Source: Gelatoporia subvermispora B
Lineage: Eukaryota > Basidiomycota > Agaricomycetes > Polyporales > Gelatoporiaceae
Reading direction: 5' to 3'
NCBI GenBank assembly: GCA_000320605.2
Contig: KB445803.1
Location: 516,714 to 580,713 of the forward strand
DNA length: 64,000 bases
The notes under the pieces are model-generated. The model worked only from the letters and a program-made list of their open reading frames with translations, was not told the DNA's origin and made no database searches. The translations under genes were made by a program, and so were the position numbers. This document shows positions 1 through 11,225 of the stretch, piece after piece; positions within the stretch are counted from its first letter, which is position 1, and every line of letters begins with the position of its first letter.

Positions 1-647
1 GAACTGGAGAATCCTGACTGACATGCGTTCGCGGTCTGGCAAACATTGCAACCAGTACCAGCCCATCCACTCTCACAAGAACATCCGGTGATGTTGCCGA
101 AAGGCGACCCCGCGTTTGCGGGGACAAGCGAGCGGGATGTGCCTTGAAAGATGTTCCCCCCGCACGCAGGTTGAGAACAGTCGGATCCGCCAAAGCCAGG
201 AGGGCATGCACAAGACGAGCCGTTAACAACGCCATAGTTCGAGCAGGAGGAGGCCATGGCGAATGGTCGCACGGCGGAAGAGAAGGGGCTTCAAACTGGC
301 TGTGGAAACATCGTGCGGTGTATATTCATTTCGATTGCGGTCCCTGGCTAGACCGGGAAGGCGCTTGGAGGCGCCTGTCAATGTCCGCGCGGGACGCTAA
401 ACGCGATCAAGGTGACCCTTACAGGCCCTTACAAGCCGTGCTAGCAAATCTATTGACCGATACAATTGACCTTCTAACGTGCCTCGAGATTTTGTGAACG
501 AGATTGTAGTCAGGTTACAATCGCGATCTAAGGGGCTTCACTCGGCTAAGCTGCGGGGAAACAAAGCACGCGGGCCCACAGGTCCTGTGCCGGCGGGATC
601 AGCCACCATCTTCACTCCCCCAGAACTAGTCCACTGAAGTTAACTCG
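1..647. other. Intergenic, no gene recognised
   Basis: The reading frames here (for example a 117-codon frame at 144-497) show no recognisable motif or fungal domain. The last part is presumably the 5' leader of the RBR ligase that starts at 648. Confidence 0.5.
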
Positions 648-2600
648 ATGTCTGACGACGAAGACGTGCCAAGCGACTACTACGACTCTGACGACGGCAT
701 CTTAGATGTGAGATGAGGCTTCCCTGTGATATGACCAGCTGCTTCCCTGCGTATAGTGCTCATCGGACTGTTGCTCAGGACGATGATTCTGATTTTGGGA
801 CGCCCATAGACAAGGGCAAGAACAAGGAAGAACGACATGCCATCGCGTACGAGAGCCTATCTGCATCAAAATTGCAGGATACCCTAGACCAGGATCTTCG
901 CCATGTAGCGAGTATCGTAGGCTTAGAGGTATGTGTCACTCCGGCTTGGGATCTTGAATACCATTGCTTACCCCCTCAATTCTGCCGCGACGATTTTGTC
1001 CAGACAAAGACACCCATCGTGTCTATTCTCCTTCAGCATTTCCGATGGAGCCACGACCGGCTGCTAGAAGAATATATGGACTCAGCATCGCGCGTGCTAC
1101 AACAGGCAGGCGAACCGCCCAACCCAACCCCGCCTTCCTCGCCGGTCGTGCGCCCGAACAAGCGCGCGCGAAGGGATGACGCACGATTCGAGTGCGCGAT
1201 CTGTTGCGACGTGGACCCAGAGAATGTCTTCCGCCCCCGCTGCGGCCATGCATTCTGCAAGGCGTGTTGGGAGACGTATACAACGAGCAAGATTCGGAAC
1301 GAAGGGCAATGTTTCTTCAGATGCATGCAGGATGGGTGCCAGACGGTGGTAGATGAGCCGACAATCTCGGAGTTGGTCGACTCGGCATGCTTTGAGCGGT
1401 AGGCGCGACTATCTCTGAAGAGGTTGCGAGAGTTCGCTGAGTGATGAGACAGATATCGAGAGCTGTTGTTGCAGTCCTATGTCTCGGCGCACCCGCACTT
1501 GCGATTTTGTCCACACCCGTCCTGCACCGAGACGATCTCGTGCACAGAGGGCGCCGGATCAACTCTACTCACAAAGGTACCGACTGTGCAATGCGGACAA
1601 GGCCATGTCTTCTGCTTCGGCTGCGGGCTTGATTCGGACCATCGTCCGCTCAATTGCAAACTCGTGTCGAAGTGGGTGAGCAGCGCGCGAAACGATGCTG
1701 GCACCGCACAGTGGATCAAGGCTAACACCCGGACGTGCCCCCACTGCCAGAAACCCATTGAGAAGAGTGGGGGCTGCAAGTGAGCATGTTTGGCCTCGTA
1801 TCATGCACGCGACCTAACGCGTTTGTTGATAGCCGCATCTTGTGTCGTCACTGCAGTTACCAGTTCTGTTGGCTGTGCATGAAGAACTGGGATGTACATG
1901 GCTACAACAACGCGGTCTGCAATGTATGGAAGGAACCGGATCCGGACGAGGACATGACGACTGCCAAGGCCAATCTGGAACGTTGGCTATTCTATTTCGA
2001 CCGCTTCAACAATCACGAACTCTCAACACGTCTGGACAACGAGCTGTGCGAGCGTGCGGCAGAGAAGATGGACGACGTCCTCAAGACCCACCAGATGTCA
2101 TGGATCGAGGTCCGTATGCCCAGCTCCCAGGATCTACATAATTGACAAATGAGACACGATAAGGCTAAATTTATGCAGAACGCAGTCGACGAGCTGACGA
2201 AGTGTCGTGCAACTCTCAAGTGGACTTACGCCATGGCGTACTTCATGGTACCTGGGAACCAGAAGCACATCTTCGAAGACATTCAAGCGTGAGTAGCTTC
2301 AGCATCATCTCTCTCCCATCCCAAGACATTTGCTCCTCCTTATTCAGGGATCTTGAAAAAGCCGTCGAAGAGCTCTCGCAACTCCTCGAGGAACCCGTGG
2401 AGGAAGACACTGTCAAGGCCCTCCGTCAGCGTATGATGGACAAGACGGTAGGTACTCCGGGTGTCTATTCCGGCGCATAGTCTAAAGTCGTCTTCCCCTC
2501 CTGTAAGGTATACGTCCGGCAAAGGCACGAAGTTGTTCTACACGATACCGCCGATGGCCTTGCGGAGGGGCGCTGGGAATGGACTGTGTCCATCGAATGA
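648..2600 (+). CDS. RBR-type (Ariadne-like) E3 ubiquitin ligase
   Basis: RBR ligases take ubiquitin from an E2 onto a RING2 cysteine and pass it to substrate. Eight exons read in frame: 648-707, 779-928, 1004-1398, 1453-1779, 1833-2109, 2164-2288, 2348-2447, 2508-2600, giving 508 aa. The start is followed by an acidic Asp/Ser-rich N-terminus typical of Ariadne proteins, then a short helical region. RING1 (CAIC, RCGHAFCKAC) lies in exon 3, the IBR (CPHPSC, CGQGHVFCFGC) in exon 4, and RING2 (CPHCQKPIEKSGGC, then CRHCSYQFCWLC) spans the exon 4/5 junction. An Ariadne-type helical C-terminus follows. The catalytic RING2 Cys is present, but the residue two positions later, normally His in GGCNHM, reads as Arg (GGCNRIL). 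Length is near the usual ~500 aa. The intron at 929-1003 is open in frame, so retention is possible. Confidence 0.9.
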
Positions 2601-2773
2601 TCCATCACTGCCTGTTTTGAGCCACCGTCTTTCTCACACACCGTACCGCCTAAACATCGTGAACGGATTTTTGATAGTAATGCTCTCGTTGTACATGTAT
2701 TACAGTGATAGTTAAGGTGGTGAGTATAGGGATTGGCAGACCTAGGTCTATTGCTTGCGTGCGGGCTGCGACA

Positions 2774-3152
2774 TTAAAGCTTGAATCCGTAGCCCCGCAT
2801 ACATGCGATGTGGTGCTGCACGAGCTCCTTGCACTTTTCGTCCGCCTCCGCCGGGTCGGTTCTCAGGAAGCAGTCGTCCCGCGCAGACTTCGTCTCCGGA
2901 CACGCGCAGCATCTACCGACCGGCCGAGCGAGATGGTGAGCGGAGAGGCAATATGAAGGCGCAGAAACTCACGGCTTGAGCCCCTTGGGGTTGAGCGGGT
3001 TCATCTTAGGGTCTGTCGGGTCGTACGGCTTGTTCTCGGTCGGCGTCGACGATCCGCCCCACCACGACTTGACCTGCGACGATCATTCCAGTTCAGCATC
3101 GCGCACAAGGCCAGGGATATTTGCAAGGGAGAAGACGCACAGACTCGAACAT
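2774..3152 (-). CDS. cox17: Cytochrome c oxidase copper chaperone Cox17
   Basis: Cox17 carries Cu(I) in the mitochondrial intermembrane space to Sco1/Cox11 for cytochrome oxidase assembly. Three exons on the minus strand (3141-3152, 2973-3073, 2774-2912) give 83 aa. The C-terminal half has the family hallmark: adjacent KPCCAC copper-binding cysteines, then CPETKSARDDCFL and HHIACMRGYGF, that is, the twin CX9C coiled-coil helix-coiled-coil-helix fold. The N-terminus is short and variable, with a KSWWGG and Pro/Asn-rich stretch, as in other fungi. The 4-codon first exon is the least certain part; without it the frame upstream is closed by a stop. The gene is convergent with the RBR ligase, with 173 bp between stop codons. 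Confidence 0.92.
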
Positions 3153-3269
3153 CGCAAGAGACCTTAGCCAAGACTAGAGACAGGCAGAGCGAGGACAGAC
3201 TCGGGGTTGGGAGCAGGCTCGAGTCGGGGATGACAGAGACGGGCGACCTCTCAGGCGCCGGAAACCGGG

Positions 3270-3283
3270 TTTAGGGTTAGGGG
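3270..3283 (+). repeat. Interstitial telomere-like TTAGGG pair
   Basis: Two adjoining TTAGGG units lie upstream of cox17. Fungal telomeres commonly use this hexamer, but two copies can occur by chance. Confidence 0.3.
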
Positions 3284-3448
3284 TACCTGCCAGTCATCCA
3301 GGCAAGCGCCCTCGAAATATTCCAATAACTGAACGCCCGAAGCCTCGGGCACACCCCGCTGCATCTAACCACACCACCACGTGGAGCACAATAACCACAT
3401 TGCAAATCTGACCCAATACAAACTATCATTACCATCTCGTAGTACTCA

Positions 3449-3736
3449 TCAGAAAAAGCGCTCACTCCGCTTCACCTTCTTCTCCAGCGAGGGCACCACC
3501 TCGCGTGAGTCATGCTCTGGGCGATGGAGCCAGTACACAGCCTCCAAGTTGTACCTCGTCTCCCACTTCTTCTTGCCGGTGAACCAGCACACGATGCTGG
3601 CCTCCACCAGCAGGATAACTTTCTCCGCAAGGCTCTCGATTGGGAAGTCCTCCAACGCTTGTCCCGTAGGAACAAGTTGACGAAGATCGTACACGCTTTC
3701 AAACTCGATGCGTGGGCCGCACTTTCTCTCTCTGAG
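3449..3736 (-). CDS. Unidentified small protein (3' exon only)
   Basis: A minus-strand exon that probably starts after a ctag acceptor near 3737-3740 encodes about 95 residues ending at the stop at 3449. The sequence looks protein-like: it contains VYDLRQLVPTGQALEDFP, a hydrophobic stretch EKVILLVEASIVCWF that could be a membrane segment, then KKKWETRYNLEAVYWLHRP and a basic C-terminus. I do not recognise the family. Upstream (3740-3930) there are plausible splice signals and a hydrophobic frame, but I could not fix the first exon or the start codon. Confidence 0.4.
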   Translation of the reverse strand, partial: LRERKCGPRIEFESVYDLRQLVPTGQALEDFPIESLAEKVILLVEASIVCWFTGKKKWETRYNLEAVYWLHRPEHDSREVVPSLEKKVKRSERFF

Positions 3737-3975
3737 CTAGCAGGACGCCCATATTAACGGGGATCTGTCTTCCTCCTCATGATCTGGAGAAGTGTCAGTT
3801 CGGAACCAAGAAGCGCAGGACACTAAGCTTACCCTGGCAGCGAAGACATGAACATGAACAATAACGAGACAAGGTAAAAGCGTGCGAAATATGTTGTGCT
3901 CAGACTCTGATTACCACCAGGTTACCAATAGCATGCGAGCTGTCCCGGGGCGACACCAGCGGGCCCCGGCTTTAC

Positions 3976-4722
3976 GTGACGCAATCAATGCCGCCATTGC
4001 ACATTTTACTATGCCACTTCGTGTCCGACTCACATGCGGTACGAGAAACTATGCGCAAGTATGACAGCGTGTTAGCGGGGAGCGCCGTAGCAGCGTACTT
4101 CCATCCACAGGACATCCCGAGGGAGCGGACACTGCAGATCTACACGCCACGCGACAATTTCGACCGCTTCATCCGAGCACTGCAAGACATCGAAGGTAGC
4201 GCAGACGAAGTGAAGAGGGGCAGGGCAGAGCCCGGAACATGCCAGGTGGCACAGGTGCGAACAACGCGTGGGACGGTTGAAGTGCTGGAAAGCGCGATGG
4301 GCAGCCCGATCTGGCTGTTGGTGTTTGCGCCAAGCACGGTGCTGCAGAACTACATCGGGGCAGACATCATGGTTGTGGGTTACCCCTGGTTAACATTCTA
4401 AGGTGTCGGCGTGGCCACGGGCCAAGGCAACAGCGGTGAAATACACCGACTGACTGCAGGCGGTGTCCCCCATGAACTGCATCCCTCGCAACACGAGGCG
4501 GTCTGGAAGCACACGAACGGGTGCCTGGCATAGCATTTCCTGTGTCTGTGCAGCCATTGCTTCTTCGGTGACGCAGGATGTTTCGTCGCGACGCTCAACC
4601 GGGAAGGGGAGCCAGAGGTGGAGAAGGCTACACCGCAGAACAAATTGCCGACGTTCGGGCCAATGTGGACGACGAACTCTGTCGGGTGCGGTGATAGGTG
4701 CGAAGGCGGGCGATTCAAAGTA
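3976..4722 (+). pseudogene. Decayed hypothetical protein of an Agaricomycete-expanded family
   Basis: The open part (to 4401) contains SVLAGSAVAAYF, a DLQIY-like strand (TLQIYTPRDNFDRFI) and a segment ending NYIGADIMVVGYP. This pattern resembles a large uncharacterised Agaricomycete family whose members share a G-S-G/S-A core and an NFI-like motif. Downstream, the same frame continues with family-like sequence (VWKHTNGCLA, then CFFGDAGCFV, to about 4722) but is broken by stops at 4399-4401 and near 4533. No intron removes both. I read it as a broken copy; the family assignment is from memory and uncertain. Confidence 0.35.
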
Positions 4723-7055
4723 GGCGTCTTAGCTGTAGTCCCGACTGACGGGCGGATGTAGTCCTCCGACCGGCGTTCAGTACTGAGCACGATCGGATCT
4801 CGAGCAGAATGGGTGTAAACGGAAGAGCCGCTGTTTTCACGTGATTGTATAACTGCAGCCAATAGGCATCAGATCTGCTGGAGCGGCGCAAAGGTTACGA
4901 ACGCTGATTGGTCGTTGGAGGTACAAATAGAGACAAATACCAATCGTGCAGATCTTGCGGTAAACGTGTGAGGCCGATCACGACAAAGACCCACTGCAGA
5001 TGCAGCGGGAATATCGGCGAAATACTGACATGGCCTTTTGCGGCGCAGTTCATTCAGTCTCTGTTTCTGTTCCATGCATCTCTCGAGCTAGAGAATCTTC
5101 TCGACAGATACGCGACGGCTGCTTGAGTGTTGATAGACGATCACAAGCCACGCCTTCCGACTAGGTGCTTATTCTGCGCTTGATGACATACCAACCCGGA
5201 TTCGAGCTCGAGCTCGTAGCATGCGAGTCTGCGTCTTCGCATCTTCCGAGCCACTGCAGCCGCATACTTACAGGTTGATTCTACTTTATGATAATATCAA
5301 AAGGCCCTCGGGGCAGACCTGGGAACGATCGGACCAATCGCAGAATCGCAATCATTGTCAGAACGAAAGTGAAGAAGTACTGCTATCCCACTCGAATCGT
5401 AGATAAGCTCATCAAACCTAAGGAGAACCGGAGCTTTGAGAACAAACCCCCTCAGTAGATATATTGGTCATTTAGCTGGATACCAATTGTGAATTTGTGT
5501 TGTCCATGCCATTCTGCGTATCTTTTGTGGTCGTGGTTGACTCAAGGTTTTCGGCACCCTTGTCGACAGCGGGGGCACCAAAAGGAATAGACATAAAATC
5601 CTGATTCACGGGGTGTCCGCCTAACGAGGGAAAAACGAACATATATGGCGAAAGGTAAGTACCACAGAAATAACAACCCATCAGATTTCGGTTTCTATTA
5701 GATTACATAATCATCAGGACGGAATTCTGCATCCCAAAAAATTGGCTCACTTCGTTCCCAGAAATTTCCCCGGATATGGGCATGCGGTCCCTACCGTGCC
5801 AGTCTTCACACCAATCCGTGGAACAAAATTCGAAACGTACAGCGACGAATCACGTGGATTGTCGGAACTGCGTTCACACTTGATGACGACAACAACATAC
5901 CTCATCGTTGACCTCGACCTCTCTGAATAAGTATCGAACAATTTGCTACGCGCCAGCCGACCGAAGACATTCGCGTCTCTTCTACGTCAAGCGTCCTCTC
6001 GTCAGAGTGTGGCGAACTCCCTCAGCCGCACCCACCGCGAAGCCGGCGCCACGTCTCGCCCACAAGTCGCTTCAAGTACAATTCCTCTCTCCCCCCCCCT
6101 TCGCAGTGACTCACACGAATGCAATATCAAACGCATGCTTCCGATTAAATCACGCGCACACAGGGACAAATGCGGCACTCACAAAAAACACCCGCCCCGC
6201 CGCCTCGTGTCCGCCGTACCTCCTTCCGCACAGACGCTGCATCTTCCCGAGCCCATATCTCTCCCGCGAGCCCCGCTGGGCCGTGCTTTCCGTGTTTTTG
6301 GGCCCCGTTCCAGTCACGCTGCCTTCATAAAGCAACGCGTGCCCGCCGCCCGTGTCACTCGAGCAACGCCTCGCACACGTGCATCCGGCTCGTGCAGCCG
6401 TCGCCGGGCCAGCCCTAGGTGCACGAGCTGCACCCACTTTCGAGTTCATTGAACCTGCCGTAAGGCGCGCCTCGTCCCATTCTTGCGAGCCGGGCGATCC
6501 CATCGCTTGCAGGCAAGCATGGACGGGACGAGATTGGACCCATAGCATCCACGGAGCTGATAGATCGAACAGGCGGAATACATACCTTCGGAATATGCTC
6601 ATCGCGCCGCTGTACACCCATTTTGCGTCCATATAATATATACAAAGTGCCCATTAGTTTCTCTACGGAGTGACGGCCTGCGAGAAATGAGACATGAGAC
6701 AATTGAGTCCGAATGACACAATGTGTACGAAAATTCGAATTGGCAATATTCGAGGCTTCATGTTGGGATTCCGAACAACTGACCTACTCCTACAGCAACC
6801 TGACAGCGGTGTTTTCCACAACATGCGGATACAGCGAAGATCTGTCATACAAAATTGGTTTAGATCACAGGACCCTGGGGTCTGGGCACAAATAGGTGCT
6901 AGTTAGTTATATTCCAGAGGCAATCAATGACAATAGTACACTTAAGTCATCCAATAAGCGCAAAGCGATAAGGAACACATTGTACATGTGTTCCGAGTGG
7001 TATCTATCCCGTAACATCCCGTATGGCGCCCTCGGGCGCAGCACCCTCTCGTTGA

Positions 7056-7122
7056 ATGCTCACAGCCACCAACTTCCATATCGGGCGCTGTGCATACCAA
7101 ATATGGAAGTTGTTGGGAGCAT
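7056..7122. repeat. Hairpin-forming inverted repeat
   Basis: A perfect 12-bp stem (CAACTTCCATAT at 7070-7081, complement at 7101-7112) with a 19-nt loop. It extends imperfectly outward to ATGCTC (7056) and GAGCAT (7122). It could be a small MITE-like remnant or a transcribed hairpin; no coding context. Confidence 0.6.
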
Positions 7123-7709
7123 GGGCGCTGCCGCCGGCATGTGCGCGCGTCGGGAGTCGCTCCGACTCTCTGTGCCTCACAATTCGTGTGCTCGAAGACG
7201 CGGCAAGTAAATATATTTATAGAGACCTGTACACAAGTATCGGAGTCCCCGCGAACATTCCGCCCACTCCGCCCTCTCCGACAGCGCCCCAGTGGTAACC
7301 CCAGCCCGAATACCAGTACCTCGCGTCCGATGGCCAGCCGCAGCATGTCCCCTGGCCTCGAACAGAGTGCCTACGCCAAGGATGAGGTAGAAAGATCTCT
7401 GGAGACCCGTCGCCGCATGCCTCCCGCCGGATACGCTCTCTTGAAGTGTACGGCGCCTTCCGCACACCTCCATTCTTCGCTCACGCAAAGCCGCCCGTGG
7501 CGCCGAGCAGATTTCTACACACACGTGGGCCACAATCCGGACAGCGCGGCGAGGGAGTCGCTGCTCGCGGCCGTGCGCAAGCTGCCGGGGTGCGAGTGGT
7601 ACGAAATGAAGCTACTATGCAACTGGTTCAGCCGCCGGCGCGTGCGTGCCAATCCGGCGCGTGCAGTGGCAGGAGCGGGGCAGGGTCCTCCGGGTGCGTC
7701 GTCGTCCGT

Positions 7710-7741
7710 ACATGCAAACATGCAAAACATGCAAAACATGC
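7710..7741 (+). repeat. Short tandem repeat, CATGCAAAA-type
   Basis: The unit ACATGCAAA(A) is repeated about three and a half times in a row, with one A-length variant. Confidence 0.8.
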
Positions 7742-8265
7742 CCTGACCTCGGTGATCGAGCAGCACACATCGTATTCTACGCGCATCCGGTCTGAGCACG
7801 GCCGCCGCGCCCGGAGGGGCATCGAGACGTTCGGGCGATCTCACTTGTGTACATGGCTGTAATCTCTACAGTGCTCCGATGTTCGTGAATAGCATGCAGC
7901 GGACGAGGTGATTCCGAATGGATGCCCAGGAATGCAGCCTATCGGGAGATCGACGACACATGAGCCCGTATATGGTGATCACACATCTAGCGAGCCGGTC
8001 ACACCAGAGAATTGCTCTTAGGTATCTCGCCCACGACGAGGTTGTCCAATACCTGAGTCGCAATGCGACGGCGGAACCGAGCGAGGTGGAATGAACGAAT
8101 CATCATTGATTCGAGTGAACAATGTGAGTACATCGAGCCTACATATAGCCAAGTACATCGGGACACCCGACCGGTGTAAGCAAACCGACAAACCCAACGC
8201 GCGGCCGTGCACTGGTGCGACGCGCGAGGCGGTCAGGCACGGTAGACGAGAGGGGTCGACCGGCT

Positions 8266-8830
8266 CGCGGCAGATTTCCTTGAATATTGGACCGGGGCGA
8301 GTATCACAGACCGAAGCCACGCACAGACACGTCTCCGCGCGGACCGTGCCACGCGCGATTCGAGCTGGGATCTGCGAAGTGGTGCGTGCCGGCGCGTTCG
8401 CCGTGGGCCCCGCGAGCCCGGGCCAGCCACCCAGCAGCCGCGCCGCGGGACGTGACGGCGGGCTGCAGCGCAGAAGCCCGCGAGGGCCTCGCAGCGCGAG
8501 CCCGCTGATGCCAGAGCGGCGCGCTGCGCCCTCCGCGGCCATCTGTGGGCCGCCGCGAGCACGCGATACCAAGACCGCGCCGCGCCGGGTCTGCGGAGGC
8601 GCACTGGATTGTTGAGTGCGGTGGAGGGGAGGCGTCCGGCTGGGTCGCTGCCGCTGCAGATGTCTCTGGATGCTGGACCGGGGCGAGTGCCAGAGGCCGG
8701 AGAGGTACGCGGGAGTCTCTGCGTGCGCCGTGCGCCGTGCGACGTGTGCGGCACGCCCGTTTGAGCGGTTCCGGGAGCCGGGGTCTGCGTTGTGGTGTGC
8801 GCGCCGGTGCGTTCGCCATAAGGTCACCAA
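8266..8830 (+). repeat. Imperfect direct duplication (8266-8415 and 8652-8830)
   Basis: Both copies contain GGACCGGGGCGAGT, preceded by similar GC.GCAGAT.T sequence. They end with similar G.TCTGCG..GTGGTG and CCGG.GCGTTCGCC blocks. About 235 bp of unrelated GC-rich sequence separates them. A long minus-strand frame across the area has no recognisable domain. Confidence 0.55.
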
Positions 8831-8969
8831 GGCTAATGTTCCATACGGAGCGGTGCGCATGTGGTGGGCGGGTGCAGCGAATAGTGGGCGGCGGGGGCAT
8901 CATACACGGGTGGAGTGCCCAGTGTGCTTGAAGCCACCGGAGAGCGGAGGCGGGAGTCGGTTGGACGAG

Positions 8970-9592
8970 GTGTGCTGCTGGCTGAACGAACGGTCACCGA
9001 CTAGGCCAAGGAACGAAGAGCTGAGCGGGGGGACTCTATGTATTGGAGGGCACACCGCCCCTGAAGATCTGAAAGCCGGTGTGCTGTCCTGGCGATGCCC
9101 CCGTGCGCTGCAGGCCAAGTCGGCAGTGCACAGTGCACTCGGAGGCTCGCACAGACGCCGATAGCAGCGCAGGGCGGCAGACCGAGCAGACCACGCTCAT
9201 CTCCGCGGTGGATGGAGAGAAGCGAAGCAAGGCGGGGCCCCACAAACTGGGGACCCTCGTTCTCGCCGGCTATGCTCCCGCCTCCCGTGACCGAACTCGT
9301 GTCGCCCAAAGCAGCGGGATAGCGCTTGTCGTGTGATGTTCGAGCAGAGTCGGAGCGATGCAAAAAGTCCCGGGATGTCCGCCGTCGTTGGGGGATCAAC
9401 GAGATGGGGTCTCGCAGGGCGTGTGGATTCATACGAGACGATCATGAGCAGCAAGTCGCCTGAGCCAACCGTAGCGAGCCCAAAGATGCTGCTGACTAAG
9501 CGATGGGTGTGCGTCATGTCATCGCCGGATCTGGCGAGTCAAGGCGACCCACGCTGCAGCTCGCAGAGCGAGATGCACGCTCTCGTCCGCCT
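8970..9592 (-). repeat. Left arm of a ~620-bp inverted repeat (repeat R)
   Basis: Reading the minus strand here matches the plus strand at 11368-12002 with many short exact blocks, for example CTGTCCTGGCGATGCCCCCG and GAGCCAACCGTAGCGAGCCC. By eye identity is roughly 80-85%, with small indels. The arms face each other across the membrane-protein gene at 9919-10839. No transposase frame is seen. Confidence 0.8.
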
Positions 9593-9918
9593 CATCCCTA
9601 GCCACATTGCCAGATCCGGGCCATCTCTGTTCTCCTCGCGCGTGTCCTCGCCCGCACACGCCGCGCCGGACGTCCGCGAGCGTTGGCGCAGCAGCGCTGA
9701 TGCACGTAGCTCCTCGTACGTCCAGTGTGTGCATACAGGCTCCGCCCGTCTCAGGCCTCCGCAGGCCAGCGGCACCCTGAACTCTGTTCTCTCATCCTGC
9801 AGCTTCTGCGCCGCTGTTTTGCCCGGGCGTGACCTGCTTGGCTCCAAGCGACGTCCCTCCTTGAGCGCGCACGGATCTTGCATCGGCCGTCCCTCTTATT
9901 CCCTGCTGCCTCTCGAGC

Positions 9919-10839
9919 ATGCCGCCTCTGCCATCCCCAGCCTTTGCGCACCTACGCCTTCCCGGACACAGGTCCACGCACCAGCGCGCCCGATCGCGTG
10001 CCGTCCGCCCCCGTCCTTACTTCCGCCTTGCAGGTGCGCCCTCCCGTGCCCTCGTGCCAACCCCCGCGCCGCAGCCCCGCGCACCGTCGGGCATCCCCGA
10101 GATCAACGGCTCCCCCGCCGGCTTCATCGCCCTCGTCGTCGCGCTCTCCCTCGTAACCATCCTCGCCTCCCTCGGCGCCGTCCTCCTCGCGCGCGACAAG
10201 CCCCTCCCGCACCTGCGCCTCCCCTTCCGACGCGCCTCCTCCTTCTCCTTCTCTTCGCCACGCCCCCTCGACTTCTCGGCCACCCACCCCCTCGACCACA
10301 CACGACCGGGACCAGACACCATGCGCGCACGCCTCGCACGCATGTTCGGGCGCAGACCCGACGGGTGGGTCCGCGCGGACGCCGACGCCTGGAGCACCGA
10401 CGCGGACGACATCGAGGACTCGGCCCTCGCCCCCGCCCTGACGCGCGAACGCTCGTCCCCATCAACAACGGGTGCCCCCACCTTCGTATTTGCGCACGGC
10501 GCGCGCGTCGCGCCTCCACACCTCTCCTCTAGCATCTCGCAGGACTCGGTCGAGGCCGGGCTCGCGCCCGCGCCGCACTCCGTGGCACCATTTGCTGCGC
10601 GGTACGTCGCCTCGCCGCCGCCGCCACGGGACTCGCCCTCGCCGGCATCGTCCGTGGAGCCGCTCACCCCGCCCGACGTGCGCATACCCGCGGAGGACTC
10701 GGATTCGGAGGCCTCGGCTCAGGAAGACTCGCGCGTGTTTGCTGTGCGCGCGCGGGACGGGGGCGGCACCGGGAGCGGCGTGCGCGCCATGCGCAAGTTC
10801 GACAACGGGACGAAGTTCAGGGAGGCGCTGGACTTGTAG
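9919..10839 (+). CDS. Single-pass membrane protein, Pro/Ser-rich with acidic tail (function unknown)
   Basis: One open frame of 306 codons. Residues ~1-65 are Pro/Arg/Ser-rich. A clear hydrophobic segment at ~68-92 (GFIALVVALSLVTILASLGA) is followed at once by ARDK, so the long C-terminal part is probably cytosolic. The tail (~95-306) is rich in Pro, Ser, Asp and Glu, with VFAHGARV, DSVEAG, SVEPLTPPDV and RVFAVRARDG motifs. The first ATG in frame is taken as start; an intron before 10031 is possible but the phases I tried do not fit. A degenerate paralogue at 16790-17292 keeps the same motifs, which supports a real gene. It lies between the arms of repeat R and upstream of lectin copy A. Function unknown. 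Confidence 0.65.
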   Translation: MPPLPSPAFAHLRLPGHRSTHQRARSRAVRPRPYFRLAGAPSRALVPTPAPQPRAPSGIPEINGSPAGFIALVVALSLVTILASLGAVLLARDKPLPHLRLPFRRASSFSFSSPRPLDFSATHPLDHTRPGPDTMRARLARMFGRRPDGWVRADADAWSTDADDIEDSALAPALTRERSSPSTTGAPTFVFAHGARVAPPHLSSSISQDSVEAGLAPAPHSVAPFAARYVASPPPPRDSPSPASSVEPLTPPDVRIPAEDSDSEASAQEDSRVFAVRARDGGGTGSGVRAMRKFDNGTKFREALDL

Positions 10840-11225
10840 CGCTCCGAGATGTCAAGCCCGCCCCGGCTGTACGACGGCACCTCCTGCTTCCAGCCGTGCG
10901 CTCGCCCACCAGTGATACCCGCCCACCCGCTCACACACGCACGGCCGAGCTAGCAGCTCGGCCCCGCCCCCCGCACGATGTAACGCTGCCGTCACGCTTG
11001 CTCTCTTCAGCATTTTCGAACATTTTGTTATTTGTTGGCCCTCCCCCTGCTTCGTTCGTCTCGCTGCATGAACTGTACGATACACCTCACACACTGGCAC
11101 GCTCTTGCAGGACCTTGCATTTCTGTATCCCGCGCGCTTCTCCTTGGACCTTATGTACTCGTACAACATGCGCTCCTGCTCCGCCCATACTCACCGCATC
11201 TGTACACTCTAATACACAGTTCAAA

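Larger units (their letters stand above)
4723..8265. other. Gene-poor intergenic DNA
   Basis: About 3.5 kb in which no reading frame on either strand shows a recognisable domain or convincing exon series. It holds the hairpin at 7056-7122 and the short tandem repeat at 7710-7741. The GC-rich overlapping frames are typical of non-coding shadow frames. Confidence 0.5.

Noticed and set aside
8018..8903. Long Arg/Pro/Ala-rich frames on both strands
   Set aside because: GC-rich overlapping frames with no domain, no convincing start context and no introns. They cover a repeat.
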